Origin: Vagococcus allomyrinae
Lineage (GTDB): Bacteria > Bacillota > Bacilli > Lactobacillales > Vagococcaceae
Assembly (NCBI RefSeq): GCF_017829975.1
Contig: NZ_JAEEGA010000002.1
Coordinates: forward strand, 269,937-333,936
Direction of reading: 5' to 3'
Length of the DNA: 64,000 nucleotides
The notes below the pieces were generated by a model, which worked only from the letters and a program-made list of their open reading frames with translations, ran no database searches and was not told the origin of the DNA. This document shows positions 54,331-61,988 of this stretch, piece by piece (within the stretch, counting starts at the first letter, position 1; every line of letters starts with the position of its first letter). Made by a program: the position numbers and the translations under genes.

Positions 54331-54346
54331 ATTCATACCAATGAAT
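54331..54346. promoter_or_regulatory. Candidate GntR operator upstream of celB
   Basis: ATTCAT-ACCA-ATGAAT, a perfect 6-4-6 palindrome 37 bases upstream of the celB start, close to TATTAT-like -10 sequences on the minus strand. Confidence 0.4.
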
Positions 54347-54441
54347 AATATTTAGGATACTCTATATAATAGAAAAAGTAAACAAAAAAAAGACAATCTA
54401 CTAAAAAAGGCATGAATAGTCCATTTATCTCAACAATAAAA

Positions 54442-54479
54442 AACAAGACATGAACTCGTCTACTAGCTCATGTCTTGTT
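54442..54479 (-). terminator. Intrinsic terminator of the 54570-55100 gene
   Basis: AACAAGACATGA pairs perfectly with TCATGTCTTGTT; on the minus strand it is followed by TTTTTATTG. It lies about 90 bases after that gene's stop. Confidence 0.75.
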
Positions 54480-54569
54480 CTATTCAATATAAGGGTTGCT
54501 GTTATTTACACAGCCAAAATAAATTGACGTTATGCCGTAATCAATTGCCACAATGACAGGGAGTTCCTA

Positions 54570-55100
54570 CTAACTCTTAGTTTGTGTGACCCTCAGTAAC
54601 TCTATTTGCTTTTCCTCAGCTAAGTCCTCTAGGTGTTCTTCTAAATAATCATAAGCATCACGACTCGTCTTTGCTGAGCTAAATGTTTTAACTAAATCAA
54701 ATGGATCGACCAACTCAATATTATGAGCCGTCAGTCTCTCTGAAAGTTCGACCAACATACTCATCTCCTCACATTCGAAATGAAAATGTGTGTCATTCTC
54801 CAATCTGATAATCAGATCTAAATTAATTCTTGTGCCTGGTGCAACAACTACTACTGTTAGTTTCTTGACGGGGTTAATCTCTACCTGACAGATCTGGTTG
54901 TAAGAGAGATCATCCAAAACGTCTTTCTTTTTGTTCGTTAGCGGTTCCGCTTCAATTATCTCAATGCCTTTTTCACGAAAAGCTAGATAGCAAAAGGGAG
55001 GGAGTTTGACTGGGATCGTCGGAAAATAGTGGCCGTCAATCTCGATGATTGCTTGTAAAATTCGCTCATTAGAAAAATGTCTAAAGGTTTGAGTGTCCAT
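54570..55100 (-). CDS. Hypothetical cytoplasmic protein
   Basis: A 176-residue acidic soluble protein with no signal peptide or membrane segment. The first two thirds look beta-rich (AIIEIDGHYFPTIPVKLPPF, CYLAFREKGIEIIEAE, LTVVVVAPGTRINLDLIIRL), possibly a PH-like or YfmB-like barrel; the C-terminal third is helical and charged (SRDAYDYLEEHLEDLAEEKQ). I do not recognise the family. ATG at 55100 follows GAAGGAGG. It stands alone, with its own terminator, downstream of a MITE-like element that may have replaced or altered its promoter region. Confidence 0.65.
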   Translation of the reverse strand: MDTQTFRHFSNERILQAIIEIDGHYFPTIPVKLPPFCYLAFREKGIEIIEAEPLTNKKKDVLDDLSYNQICQVEINPVKKLTVVVVAPGTRINLDLIIRLENDTHFHFECEEMSMLVELSERLTAHNIELVDPFDLVKTFSSAKTSRDAYDYLEEHLEDLAEEKQIELLRVTQTKS

Positions 55101-55184
55101 GATAAAGCCTCCTTCGTCTGTATACATTTAAATGGCAACGCTTTATTTTTTCGTTGTCAATTATTATTAAACAGGCTTTTTAAC

Positions 55185-55427
55185 TATATAGTTCCTATTA
55201 AATAATCACTACGCAAAGCTTCGATCTCATCAAATTCTATGTGCTGAAGCACTGAGATTTGCCGTTATTCTTACGAATTTATTCGTTAGAGATAAGGGAC
55301 AACGTAGTGAAGGCACTTTACCGTTAAACTTCCAGCTAGAAAAAAGCTGAAAGTATCACTCTTGAGGTCTGATTATGCGAATTATCCAATGGAACTATCT
55401 ATCTGATTATTTAACACGATGTATATA
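55185..55427. mobile_element. MITE-like element, long variant (243 bases)
   Basis: Has the same ends (TATATAGTTCC... and ...GATGTATATA), internal hairpin and GGAACTAT as the 138-base copies, but carries about 105 extra bases after AAATAATCA. The extra piece is bounded by TCACTACG and CGTAGTGA, an inverted repeat, so it may itself be a nested insertion. Same orientation as copy 1. It lies in the gap between a hypothetical gene and the MFS gene and breaks no gene I can recognise; 55428-55628 holds nothing else. Confidence 0.75.
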
Positions 55428-55628
55428 GTAAACCATTCTAGGGCCAGTCTTTGTCTGAATTAATTGATTAACAGGCTCATTGTCGATTATCATTCAAGCT
55501 AATGAGTTTCCATTTCTGTCACGGGGCAGTAGTCAACGATTCTTAACCAAATCGTTAACTAGTCCACTGCACTAACACACCCACTTCTATTATTTCGCCA
55601 AAATGGTTTAGCTTTCAAAAATTTCGAT

Positions 55629-57062
55629 CTACTTTACTTCTGTTTTGATTAACTGTCCTTCTCCGAAGAGTACATCCTTTTTCACAAAGATAATCCCCAT
55701 TAAAAGCAATAGCAAACTAACCCCACTCATCCATAAAAAGGCGATATTAAGGCCATGAATGGCAGCATCACTGCCATAACTACTAACTGAATGTTGACTT
55801 ACCGTGGTCATAATTCCCACAAAGACTGCTGTGCCAATCGCTCCTGAGACGGTTCTCAAGGAGGTTAACAAGGCTGTGCCATGGGCGGTTAGTTCTGGGT
55901 TGATGTAGCTAGTTCCCCAGGTAACCAACGGCATCATCAAACAACCAATGGCGATGCAACGCAACATATTATAGCCAGCTGCTACCCAGATGGGCGTACT
56001 CATTGAAATAAAGACCATTCCTAAATTACTGATAAGCATGCCACATGCGCCAAAAACAAAGAGGGGTTTAATGCCAACTTTATCATAGAGTTTCCCGGCA
56101 AAGGGGCTGATAAAGGCCATAATTAGTGAACCAGGCAGTACTAGCAAACCAGAAAGAGTCGCCGATTTCCCCAAAACTGATTGAACGTATAATGGTAATA
56201 ACATGGTGGCAGCCATCATAACTAAGTAAAGAAGCATACTTCCAAGAACACTTAAGGCATAATTCCGATTACTCAAAATCCGTAGTTCAAGAAAAGGCTG
56301 ATGAGACTTCAATTGTCGATGGATAAATGCAAGAGTTCCTGCAACACCAATCAGCAATAATAGCAAGACTTGAGGGCTAAAAAAGGCGTAGTGGCCAATA
56401 TTGCCAATAGCCAAGGTCACACCACCAAATGCCAAGGCACTCAGAACAAAGGAGGGGCTATCAAATTTCTGTGGTTTGGTTGCTAACAAATCATCAAAAA
56501 CGATGATTGACCAAATAAGTGATAGGACGATGATGACACTAGCTAGATAGAAAATCGCTGGCCAGTCCATCTTATCAACAATCAGTCCGGCAATCGTTGG
56601 AGCAATCACTGGTGCCGCGCTTAGTGATAAGCCGTACCAGCCCATAATTGCCCCACGCTTTTCAAGCGGATAAATCGAGAGCAGAATGACTTGGGCCATA
56701 GAGGTTAACAGACCATTGCCCACCGCTTGCAGGATTCTGGCCATCATCATCATTGGAAAGTTTGGTGAGATCGCGCAGAGCAACAGACCGATTAAAGCGA
56801 TCACCAATCCGGTAATATACAATTTTTTTGTTGGAAAGCGAGTGATCAAAAAAGCGGTCAAAGGCATAACAATCGCCATTGACAAGGCGTAGCCACTGGT
56901 TAACCATTGGCCGGTGGTCACGCTGATGTCTAAGTCGTTAACAATTGCCGGCAAAGCCGTCGTCAAGGCCGTTGATAACATCGTCAACGCGATACAAGTA
57001 ATGACGATGTTAATAAAAATCATGTTTCTTTTTTTATCCGTAAGAACGATACTTTTATTCAA
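55629..57062 (-). CDS. MFS multidrug efflux transporter, DHA2 (EmrB/QacA-like)
   Basis: A 477-residue membrane protein with about 14 helices. It shows the DHA2 signs: LDISVTTGQWLTSGYALSMA, the motif ARILQAVGNGLLTSM and the antiporter-type motif C region GWYGLSLSAAPVIAPTIAGL. It probably expels drugs or other small toxic compounds by proton antiport. The start is a TTG (57062) overlapping the end of the MarR gene, with GGGAGAG upstream, so the pair is co-translated and the MarR protein is the likely repressor. Confidence 0.88.
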   Translation of the reverse strand: MNKSIVLTDKKRNMIFINIVITCIALTMLSTALTTALPAIVNDLDISVTTGQWLTSGYALSMAIVMPLTAFLITRFPTKKLYITGLVIALIGLLLCAISPNFPMMMMARILQAVGNGLLTSMAQVILLSIYPLEKRGAIMGWYGLSLSAAPVIAPTIAGLIVDKMDWPAIFYLASVIIVLSLIWSIIVFDDLLATKPQKFDSPSFVLSALAFGGVTLAIGNIGHYAFFSPQVLLLLLIGVAGTLAFIHRQLKSHQPFLELRILSNRNYALSVLGSMLLYLVMMAATMLLPLYVQSVLGKSATLSGLLVLPGSLIMAFISPFAGKLYDKVGIKPLFVFGACGMLISNLGMVFISMSTPIWVAAGYNMLRCIAIGCLMMPLVTWGTSYINPELTAHGTALLTSLRTVSGAIGTAVFVGIMTTVSQHSVSSYGSDAAIHGLNIAFLWMSGVSLLLLLMGIIFVKKDVLFGEGQLIKTEVK

Positions 57063-57510
57063 ATTCTGTCTCTCCCATTTCTAAATAAAATTCTTTAATT
57101 TTCAACAGCGCGTTAGCAAATTGAAGTTTTTCTGTCTCGGTTAAGTAACTTAACATGTCCACATGAACCAAGGCCTTTTTCTTACGAATAGCCTCCGCTT
57201 CGCGTTGCCCTTCCAAGGTTAAGGAAACAAAGCTCACCCTTTTATCTCGATCTGATACACTGCGGATAATCAGTCCTTTTTGCTCCAGCTTGGTTAAATT
57301 CTCACTAACGGAAGAGGGGCGAATACCTAATCTCTCTCCAATTTCTTTTTGGGTCATTTTTCCGTGACTCTCTAAAGTCAGCAGGCACTGATATTGCCCT
57401 CTAAAGGGAATTTTATTCCCGAATTTATGATCAGAATAACTCCGATTTAATTTTGAGACATCAAAAAATAATTCCACAATGTTTTCGTCTTGAACCGTCA
57501 TCCTCGTCAC
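57055..57510 (-). CDS. MarR-family transcriptional regulator
   Basis: A 151-residue winged-helix regulator: dimerisation helices at both ends and a central DNA-binding part (GKMTQKEIGERLGIRPSSVS, ENLTKLEQKGLIIRSVSDRD, KRVSFVSLTLEGQREAEAI). It overlaps the efflux gene by 8 bases, a standard MarR-transporter operon. A near-consensus promoter with a perfect 12-bp palindrome in its spacer lies just upstream (57543-57571), which is a convincing autoregulatory site. Confidence 0.9.
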   Translation of the reverse strand: MTRMTVQDENIVELFFDVSKLNRSYSDHKFGNKIPFRGQYQCLLTLESHGKMTQKEIGERLGIRPSSVSENLTKLEQKGLIIRSVSDRDKRVSFVSLTLEGQREAEAIRKKKALVHVDMLSYLTETEKLQFANALLKIKEFYLEMGETEFE

Positions 57511-57542
57511 TTCTTTCTAAATGAGTTAGTAGTACCTTTAGT

Positions 57543-57571
57543 ATTATAATTAGGTACCTAACTATATTCAA
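57543..57571 (-). promoter_or_regulatory. Promoter and candidate operator of the marR-MFS operon
   Basis: On the minus strand: -35 TTGAAT, a 17-base spacer, -10 TATAAT. The spacer holds the perfect palindrome TTAGGTACCTAA (57550-57561), so a bound MarR dimer would block RNA polymerase. The -10 is 33 bases from the start codon. Confidence 0.7.
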
Positions 57572-57702
57572 GAAAAAGATTAGTGCGGATGTAACTTTTA
57601 TTTAAAATGAGGATTATATACAATTCCTAACATTGATAGAGGATACACCAGACTGTTCTGTCAGTCGGTTGCACAGATGTCTTACTTCATTCAATTAAAA
57701 AA

Positions 57703-57755
57703 GCTCGCAAAAAGGCATAAGCAGATCGGTTGATTTGCTTATGCCTCTCACGAGC
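57703..57755. terminator. Long hairpin in the decay zone
   Basis: GGCATAAGC pairs with GCTTATGCC, with outer arms GCTCG and CGAGC. Probable terminator remnant; A's precede it on the plus strand, giving T's on the minus strand. Confidence 0.55.
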
Positions 57756-57879
57756 AACAGGCCAGCCATTCTTTATCATGCGAACTATTTACCAACTTGT
57801 CAAACCATTCGGTAAAGCAATCTCCTAGTAAATACTCGACATTCTGCAAAGTTTACTGGACGCGTGATTGCCAATCCAT

Positions 57880-57975
57880 TTATAATCGTTGATCCCTTGA
57901 TCCCTTCTCTGGATTTGGAAAATCCAGCAACTGTCGAATGATCGCTGTCTTCCCCGCGCTATTTAGTGCTGAAAT
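57880..57975 (-). pseudogene. ABC transporter ATPase fragment (Walker A region)
   Basis: A 31-codon frame between stops reads ISALNSAGKTAIIRQLLDFP, then NPEKGSRDQRL. This is the Walker A segment of an ABC ATPase (normally GxNGAGKT...), with the first Gly already changed. Neither the start nor the Walker B part is nearby. The rest of 57511-57880 holds no recognisable gene. Confidence 0.5.
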
Positions 57976-57993
57976 CTAAAGAAGACGCTCATA

Positions 57994-58033
57994 ATAAAGA
58001 CCTTTGGAGAACTAAAACACCAAAGGTCTTTAT
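57994..58033. terminator. Bidirectional terminator-like hairpin
   Basis: ATAAAGACCTTTGG pairs perfectly with CCAAAGGTCTTTAT around a 12-base loop, with AT-rich flanks on both sides. Confidence 0.65.
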
Positions 58034-58081
58034 ATTATCTAGTTATAGATAGCTAATCTTCTTTAGTGGCCTTTATCTTGA

Positions 58082-58177
58082 TTATTTCTCTTTCAAGCCC
58101 TTTTCTGCAATCATATTTTTAATTGCTTTTTGGATAAGATAAATAGTAATTCCACCAACAAATAACCCGACAGCTTA
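58082..58177 (-). pseudogene. C-terminal fragment of a small membrane protein, cut at a MITE remnant
   Basis: Minus-strand codons AVGLFVGGITIYLIQKAIKN then MIAEKGLKEK and stop (58082-58084). One hydrophobic helix and a charged tail. The frame is stopped immediately upstream, where the partial MITE copy begins, so the rest of the gene has been lost. Family unknown. Confidence 0.45.
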
Positions 58178-58180
58178 TGT

Positions 58181-58230
58181 TGATAATCCAGTGGAACTAT
58201 ATGTTCGGATTATTTTACGGGATGTATATA
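58181..58230 (+). mobile_element. MITE-like element, right-half remnant
   Basis: Matches the right end of the full copies from GATAATCCAGTGGAACTATA to GGGATGTATATA. The left half is missing and replaced by a gene fragment, which indicates a deletion with one end in the element. It ends 24 bases downstream of the DUF1989 stop codon. Confidence 0.7.
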
Positions 58231-58253
58231 GCTTCAAGGTTAAAGAAATCGAA

Positions 58254-58874
58254 TCATTTGTCACCACCAGAGACCTCGGAACGGGACTTGACGATTATCT
58301 TAATTGGCGTACATTTCCCGCCATTGCAGTTGCTTTCAGATACGCTGCACGCTGCGACTGCCAGCAAGACGTCCATTTCAGCTTTTAACACCAATTTATC
58401 CCCCGGTTTTGACAAGGGCGGTTCAACAGATAATTTGCCATTTGGTAATAGTTTGGTATACATAAAGATATTAAAAGGGGTAATTTCTGCTCGTTCTTCA
58501 GCAAAAACGTCCTTTAAGGACTTGTTAATATTGGCTAGGCAATTAGGATGAGCTTTCCCCGTACCATAAAAAAAATCATACATTTCCGGCCGACAACAAG
58601 GATGCAGTAAGTCGTGTTCTTTAACATCGTCTTCAATGATCGTAAACATTTTATTGTAATGATTCGTGTAAATAGCGTCTCCAACACTTATTTTTAAACT
58701 TTCGTTACAGTCAATCGTCGCACCAGTAGATAAATATTCCTTAGAACTTATTTGATTTGTGGCGAAAAAGTCAACGACTTGTTGTCCATCTAAATCGATT
58801 ACTTCAACCAGCTCCCCTTGATTCACAGGGATATTTAACCCACTTTTGGCTGCCACTATGTACTCTTTTTCCAT
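58254..58874 (-). CDS. DUF1989 / urea carboxylase-associated family protein
   Basis: A 206-residue soluble protein. Features of DUF1989: VNQGELVEVIDLDGQQVVDF, DDVKEHDLLHPCCRPEMYDF with the paired cysteines, NPFNIFM-like sequence (EITPFNIFMYTKLLPNGKL) and a C-terminal ACSVSESNCNGGKCTPI, which supplies further conserved cysteines, probably for metal. Members are often encoded with urea carboxylase or guanidine-metabolism genes, but none are here, so the role in this genome is open. The ATG at 58874 lies 7 bases after GGAGG; the ATG at 58913 is upstream of it. Confidence 0.8.
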   Translation of the reverse strand: MEKEYIVAAKSGLNIPVNQGELVEVIDLDGQQVVDFFATNQISSKEYLSTGATIDCNESLKISVGDAIYTNHYNKMFTIIEDDVKEHDLLHPCCRPEMYDFFYGTGKAHPNCLANINKSLKDVFAEERAEITPFNIFMYTKLLPNGKLSVEPPLSKPGDKLVLKAEMDVLLAVAACSVSESNCNGGKCTPIKIIVKSRSEVSGGDK

Positions 58875-59061
58875 CTTTTTTCCTCCAGACTTTCTGATGA
58901 CCTTTCTATTCATTTTTACAATTGTTCTACGAGTAGGGCGCGCTAAATATTCAACCTTATTTTAACATACAGGCGTTACCTTTTACATTCCCTTGACATA
59001 ATTTCTAACTGTTAATTGCTTATTTCCTACAGTTATGATTATGTCCTAGTTTTGCGTTTCA

Positions 59062-59664
59062 TCAATTTTCTTTTACATCATAAATGACCTCAAACTCATC
59101 ATTTACAATCTTGATTGGTTTACTTTGGGAATTCTTAAGAGATTCAAATTCAATTGTAAACACATTAGTATTTTTGCTAAAGGGGGCAAACATGCGATCC
59201 ATACTTATGTAGATGGTTTTTGAACTATCCTGATTGTCGATATTGCAGGCCACCTCTTTATAAAATAAGCTTTTCTTAAACGTAATCACGACCTCATCAC
59301 CCGTTCTTTCAGCTGATACAATATCCGAGGATGAAATATCTCTTGCTTTAAACTGAAACTTGAACATAACGACTAATAATAACAACATAACCATCGTTAA
59401 ACCAGTAATCACTAGACGATGCTTTTTTTTCAACCGGCTGTCTTTCGTAAGTTCATGAACGATATCACTGTCACCTTTCAATAATTGATCAACACTAATA
59501 TCAAATTCTTCACTCAAACTCAATACCATCTCCAAATCTGGATAGGAACGACCATTTTCCCAGCTGGATATGGTGCTTCTTGACACATTTATTAAATCAG
59601 CTAGGGCTTCTTGCGTCAACTGCTTACGATTTCTATTTTCTTTAATGACTTGACCAATTTTCAT
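59062..59664 (-). CDS. XRE-family regulator with membrane helix
   Basis: A 200-residue protein with an N-terminal XRE helix-turn-helix (about 1-60: GQVIKENRNRKQLTQEALAD, VSRSTISSWENGRSYPDLEM), a membrane helix (about 82-102, LVITGLTMVMLLLLVVMF) and an extracytoplasmic beta-rich domain (about 105-200) with KKSLFYKEVACNI. DNA-binding and membrane-anchored in one protein, it may sense something outside the cell. Target unknown. ATG at 59664 follows AAAGGAGA. No partner gene on either side. Confidence 0.8.
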   Translation of the reverse strand: MKIGQVIKENRNRKQLTQEALADLINVSRSTISSWENGRSYPDLEMVLSLSEEFDISVDQLLKGDSDIVHELTKDSRLKKKHRLVITGLTMVMLLLLVVMFKFQFKARDISSSDIVSAERTGDEVVITFKKSLFYKEVACNIDNQDSSKTIYISMDRMFAPFSKNTNVFTIEFESLKNSQSKPIKIVNDEFEVIYDVKEN

Positions 59665-59990
59665 GTCATTCTCCTTTCTGACATTAAGTATGTAAAACTC
59701 ATATTCTTACCTAATATTATACTATATGCCTTGCTAGTTATTTTCTTAAATACATACCCAATACTGACAAACACTGATAGACCAATGTTTAACGTAATGA
59801 TAAGAATCTGATCATTGCATATCTGGCTGTTTTCGACTCACCCCTCTTACGTTTAGGAGGTTAAAAAAACTTATTGGGGTATGGAGTTTATCTTTATTGT
59901 AGTCATTAGCTTTGAAAGGACTCATAATCGAAGCCCAAACCATAAATAAAATAGATCATCAAACATCGGCAACAGGAGGAAGGACATCTA
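59665..59990. other. Intergenic region upstream of a small ORF
   Basis: 326 bases, AT-rich, with no recognised gene or repeat. It should contain the promoter of the XRE gene on the minus strand. Confidence 0.4.
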
Positions 59991-59996
59991 TTGGAT

Positions 59997-60125
59997 ATGC
60001 TCCTGACGGCGCAGGATACATTCAAAAAGGCTTTAGATTATTTTAGAATTGACTACAGAATTAGCACTCATGATTATCGTCCTAGTTTCGTGGTAGAAAA
60101 CCAGTTCTCATACCAATCACCATAG
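59997..60125 (+). CDS. Small ORF followed by a terminator
   Basis: A 42-codon frame (MLLTAQDTFKKALDYFRIDY, then RISTHDYRPSFVVENQFSYQ, SP) with AGGAGGAAGGA 7-15 bases upstream; a TTG at 59991 would give MDMLLTAQ. A clear plus-strand terminator lies 39 bases after the stop. The combination suggests a real transcription unit or the end of a lost gene. I do not recognise the sequence. Confidence 0.4.
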   Translation: MLLTAQDTFKKALDYFRIDYRISTHDYRPSFVVENQFSYQSP

Positions 60126-60163
60126 GGAAGGAGGGCGATCTATCCGCGTCCACTCCAAAAAAC

Positions 60164-60202
60164 CAGTGAATAACCCTATTTGGGTAAATTCACTGTTTTT
60201 TT
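60164..60202 (+). terminator. Intrinsic terminator on the plus strand
   Basis: CAGTGAATAACCC pairs with GGGTAAATTCACTG (one bulge), followed by TTTTTTTA. Confidence 0.75.
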
Positions 60203-60237
60203 ATAGACTTATTGCGCATTTCGCTAGCTGCTGATTG

Positions 60238-61149
60238 TTAAGAGGAAGATGTCCAAGCCCAATAATCATCCGTTCGTTGAGGTTCAAACCCTAGTGCCCA
60301 ATAAAAAGGCTGATCGCCACCAATTAGTTGGGTGCAACCATGAACTCGAGTACGATTAATCCCTTCTGTGATTAGCGCTTTTCCTAACCCTAATCGCCGA
60401 TACCACCAAACAACGCCAAGTGGCTCCAAAACAGCGATGTCTGTCTTGTCGCTAACCCAAAAGTTGGCCAATCCAGCTGGCTGTCCTTCAGGATCAAAAA
60501 CCACTAAATCGAGTTCAGGTCGATAGTCCGGCATTTGGCGGATTTTTTCAAACCCTCGCTGGCCACCATCATTTTCTTGATTGTAACGAAAAGAATGGTT
60601 ATGAGCCAATGCCGTGTAAAAAGGTGTTACTGTTCGCCCATCATGAATTGTGAACCCCTCTGGTAAGATCACTTCCTCTGGGTCAGAATAAGGCTTGATC
60701 AGTGTTCGCTCTTTATCTGTTGTTCGCTGATACCCTCGCTTTCGCAAAAAATTAGCAATAACTAGATCACTACTTGGCAAACATAACCGATACTGATTTT
60801 GTTGCTGATCTGCCGAAACCCGAGAGGTAAAACGCTCGGCAAACTCACACATTCTCGGCAAAAGTTCCGTGCTTTTGTCCTCATCTGAGCGAAAAAGAAA
60901 AAATGTCTCCTCCCACTGAGTTCCGCCCTCTGTCATAACCAGCGCCACAATTCCCTGTCGGTCTTCCCAAATACCACAGGTTCGTTCAAAACCACCTTCT
61001 AGCCCATTTCCGACAAAATCAATGTGCAAGCCTAAGGTAAATTGAAAACGAACGCCATCATAAGGCAGATACGCTACCTTTAACTGCCTAATAAATTGAG
61101 ACACTCGACCAAAATCAGCTGATGTATAAAAGGAAAATATTGGTTTCAT
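60238..61149 (-). CDS. GNAT acetyltransferase, two-domain
   Basis: A 303-residue protein with two GNAT-like halves. The C-terminal half is the clearer one, with VFDPEGQPAGLANFWVSDKT, AVLEPLGVVWWYRRLGLGKA (acetyl-CoA loop) and LIGGDQPFYWALGFEPQRTD. The N-terminal half (about 1-150) is diverged and may bind substrate. Substrate unknown. Start at ATG 61149 (MKPIFSFYTSADFGRVSQFI), with GAGGTGG in front. It lies alone between a plus-strand terminator and the CD3324-type gene. Confidence 0.8.
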   Translation of the reverse strand: MKPIFSFYTSADFGRVSQFIRQLKVAYLPYDGVRFQFTLGLHIDFVGNGLEGGFERTCGIWEDRQGIVALVMTEGGTQWEETFFLFRSDEDKSTELLPRMCEFAERFTSRVSADQQQNQYRLCLPSSDLVIANFLRKRGYQRTTDKERTLIKPYSDPEEVILPEGFTIHDGRTVTPFYTALAHNHSFRYNQENDGGQRGFEKIRQMPDYRPELDLVVFDPEGQPAGLANFWVSDKTDIAVLEPLGVVWWYRRLGLGKALITEGINRTRVHGCTQLIGGDQPFYWALGFEPQRTDDYWAWTSSS

Positions 61150-61265
61150 GCGACCACCTCGTTTCTTTTCTATTTTCTCACTATAGCACCTTCCCGCTAC
61201 AAACCATATGCCTTCTTTGATTTATAAACAAAGTCGCCATACCGAAAAGGGCATGACGACTGTCT

Positions 61266-61526
61266 TTAGCAATAAACTATTTTTTTAATGGTTTCCTCTG
61301 ACAAAAAATAACTTTCCGCCAATTGAGGGACGGTTAGACCTGATTGATAAGCTTTGATAATTGCCGAATTCCGTTCTAACAAGCGTTTTTTGGTATCCGT
61401 GTGAGTCCCCCATTTTTCATGAGCCTCAGGTAATTTGGGTATATAGACCAATTGACCTTGAACATGTTTTTGGATTTCCGTTAATAGCTCTTTAGGAAAT
61501 ACATCATGTGCTTTTACATATTTCAT
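61266..61526 (-). CDS. CD3324-type small DNA-binding-like protein
   Basis: An 86-residue protein beginning MKYVKAHDVFPKELLTEIQK, with LVYIPKLPEAHEKWGTHTDT and a C-terminal helix-turn-helix (GLTVPQLAESYFLSEETIKK, IVYC). This pattern is that of the CD3324 family found in clostridia and lactobacilli; function is unknown, but the C-terminal part looks like a sigma-region-4-like DNA-binding helix pair. ATG at 61526 lies 8 bases after AAGGAGCG; an ATG at 61565 is upstream of the site and not preferred. Confidence 0.78.
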   Translation of the reverse strand: MKYVKAHDVFPKELLTEIQKHVQGQLVYIPKLPEAHEKWGTHTDTKKRLLERNSAIIKAYQSGLTVPQLAESYFLSEETIKKIVYC

Positions 61527-61613
61527 CCGTCTTCGCTCCTTATTAATGACATACATAAGGTGCAAAGTCGGAGGGAAACGTGATCTTAGATCACAGCAAC
61601 GGTGTTACAAGCT

Positions 61614-61653
61614 CCATGCAAAGGGTTGCTTTTTTCCCTTCAACTTTGCATGG
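61614..61653. repeat. Hairpin upstream of the CD3324-type gene
   Basis: CCATGCAAAG pairs with CTTTGCATGG around a 20-base loop; a second short palindrome GTGATCTTAGATCAC lies between it and the gene. No T-run follows, so a terminator is unlikely. Confidence 0.5.
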
Positions 61654-61988
61654 CATAATACATTCAAAAAACCGATATAACGTCTCATCATCTTGCTCAC
61701 CTCCGAATAATCGTCTTTTTCTTAGTTTTAGTTTACCCGCTTTTCTTGTTTAGGTAAAGCGTTATCAAAATATTTTTAACTAAGTAGCAAAAAATAATCC
61801 TACGCGTTTGCTTTTTTAGTTTTCACTTCATCCTTATTAACTGGATGCCCCCTTTAATCTCATTACCTTTAAATAAGGTCGCGAAAAAAGCCAAAAAGAT
61901 TGACCTCTCTTTGACTTTTCAGTACGCTGTTTCTTAGTGTTAGCGCTAAAGTTACCATTTTTAACTCGTTGCCCTGAATTGACTTCCA
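61654..61988. other. Intergenic region between the CD3324-type and WxL genes
   Basis: 335 bases. Only a short palindrome (TTAGCGCTAA near 61940) stands out. No gene, remnant or convincing terminator was found. Confidence 0.4.

Noticed and set aside
58177..58551. Plus-strand ORFs opposite the DUF1989 gene and beginning in the MITE remnant
   Set aside because: They start inside the element (IIQWNYM...) and run antisense to a recognisable gene; the same peptide start appears in other element copies by virtue of the repeat only.
61527..61700. T-box or riboswitch upstream of the CD3324-type gene
   Set aside because: There are hairpins, but no T-box sequence, no terminator with a T-run and no aptamer-like conserved core that I can recognise.
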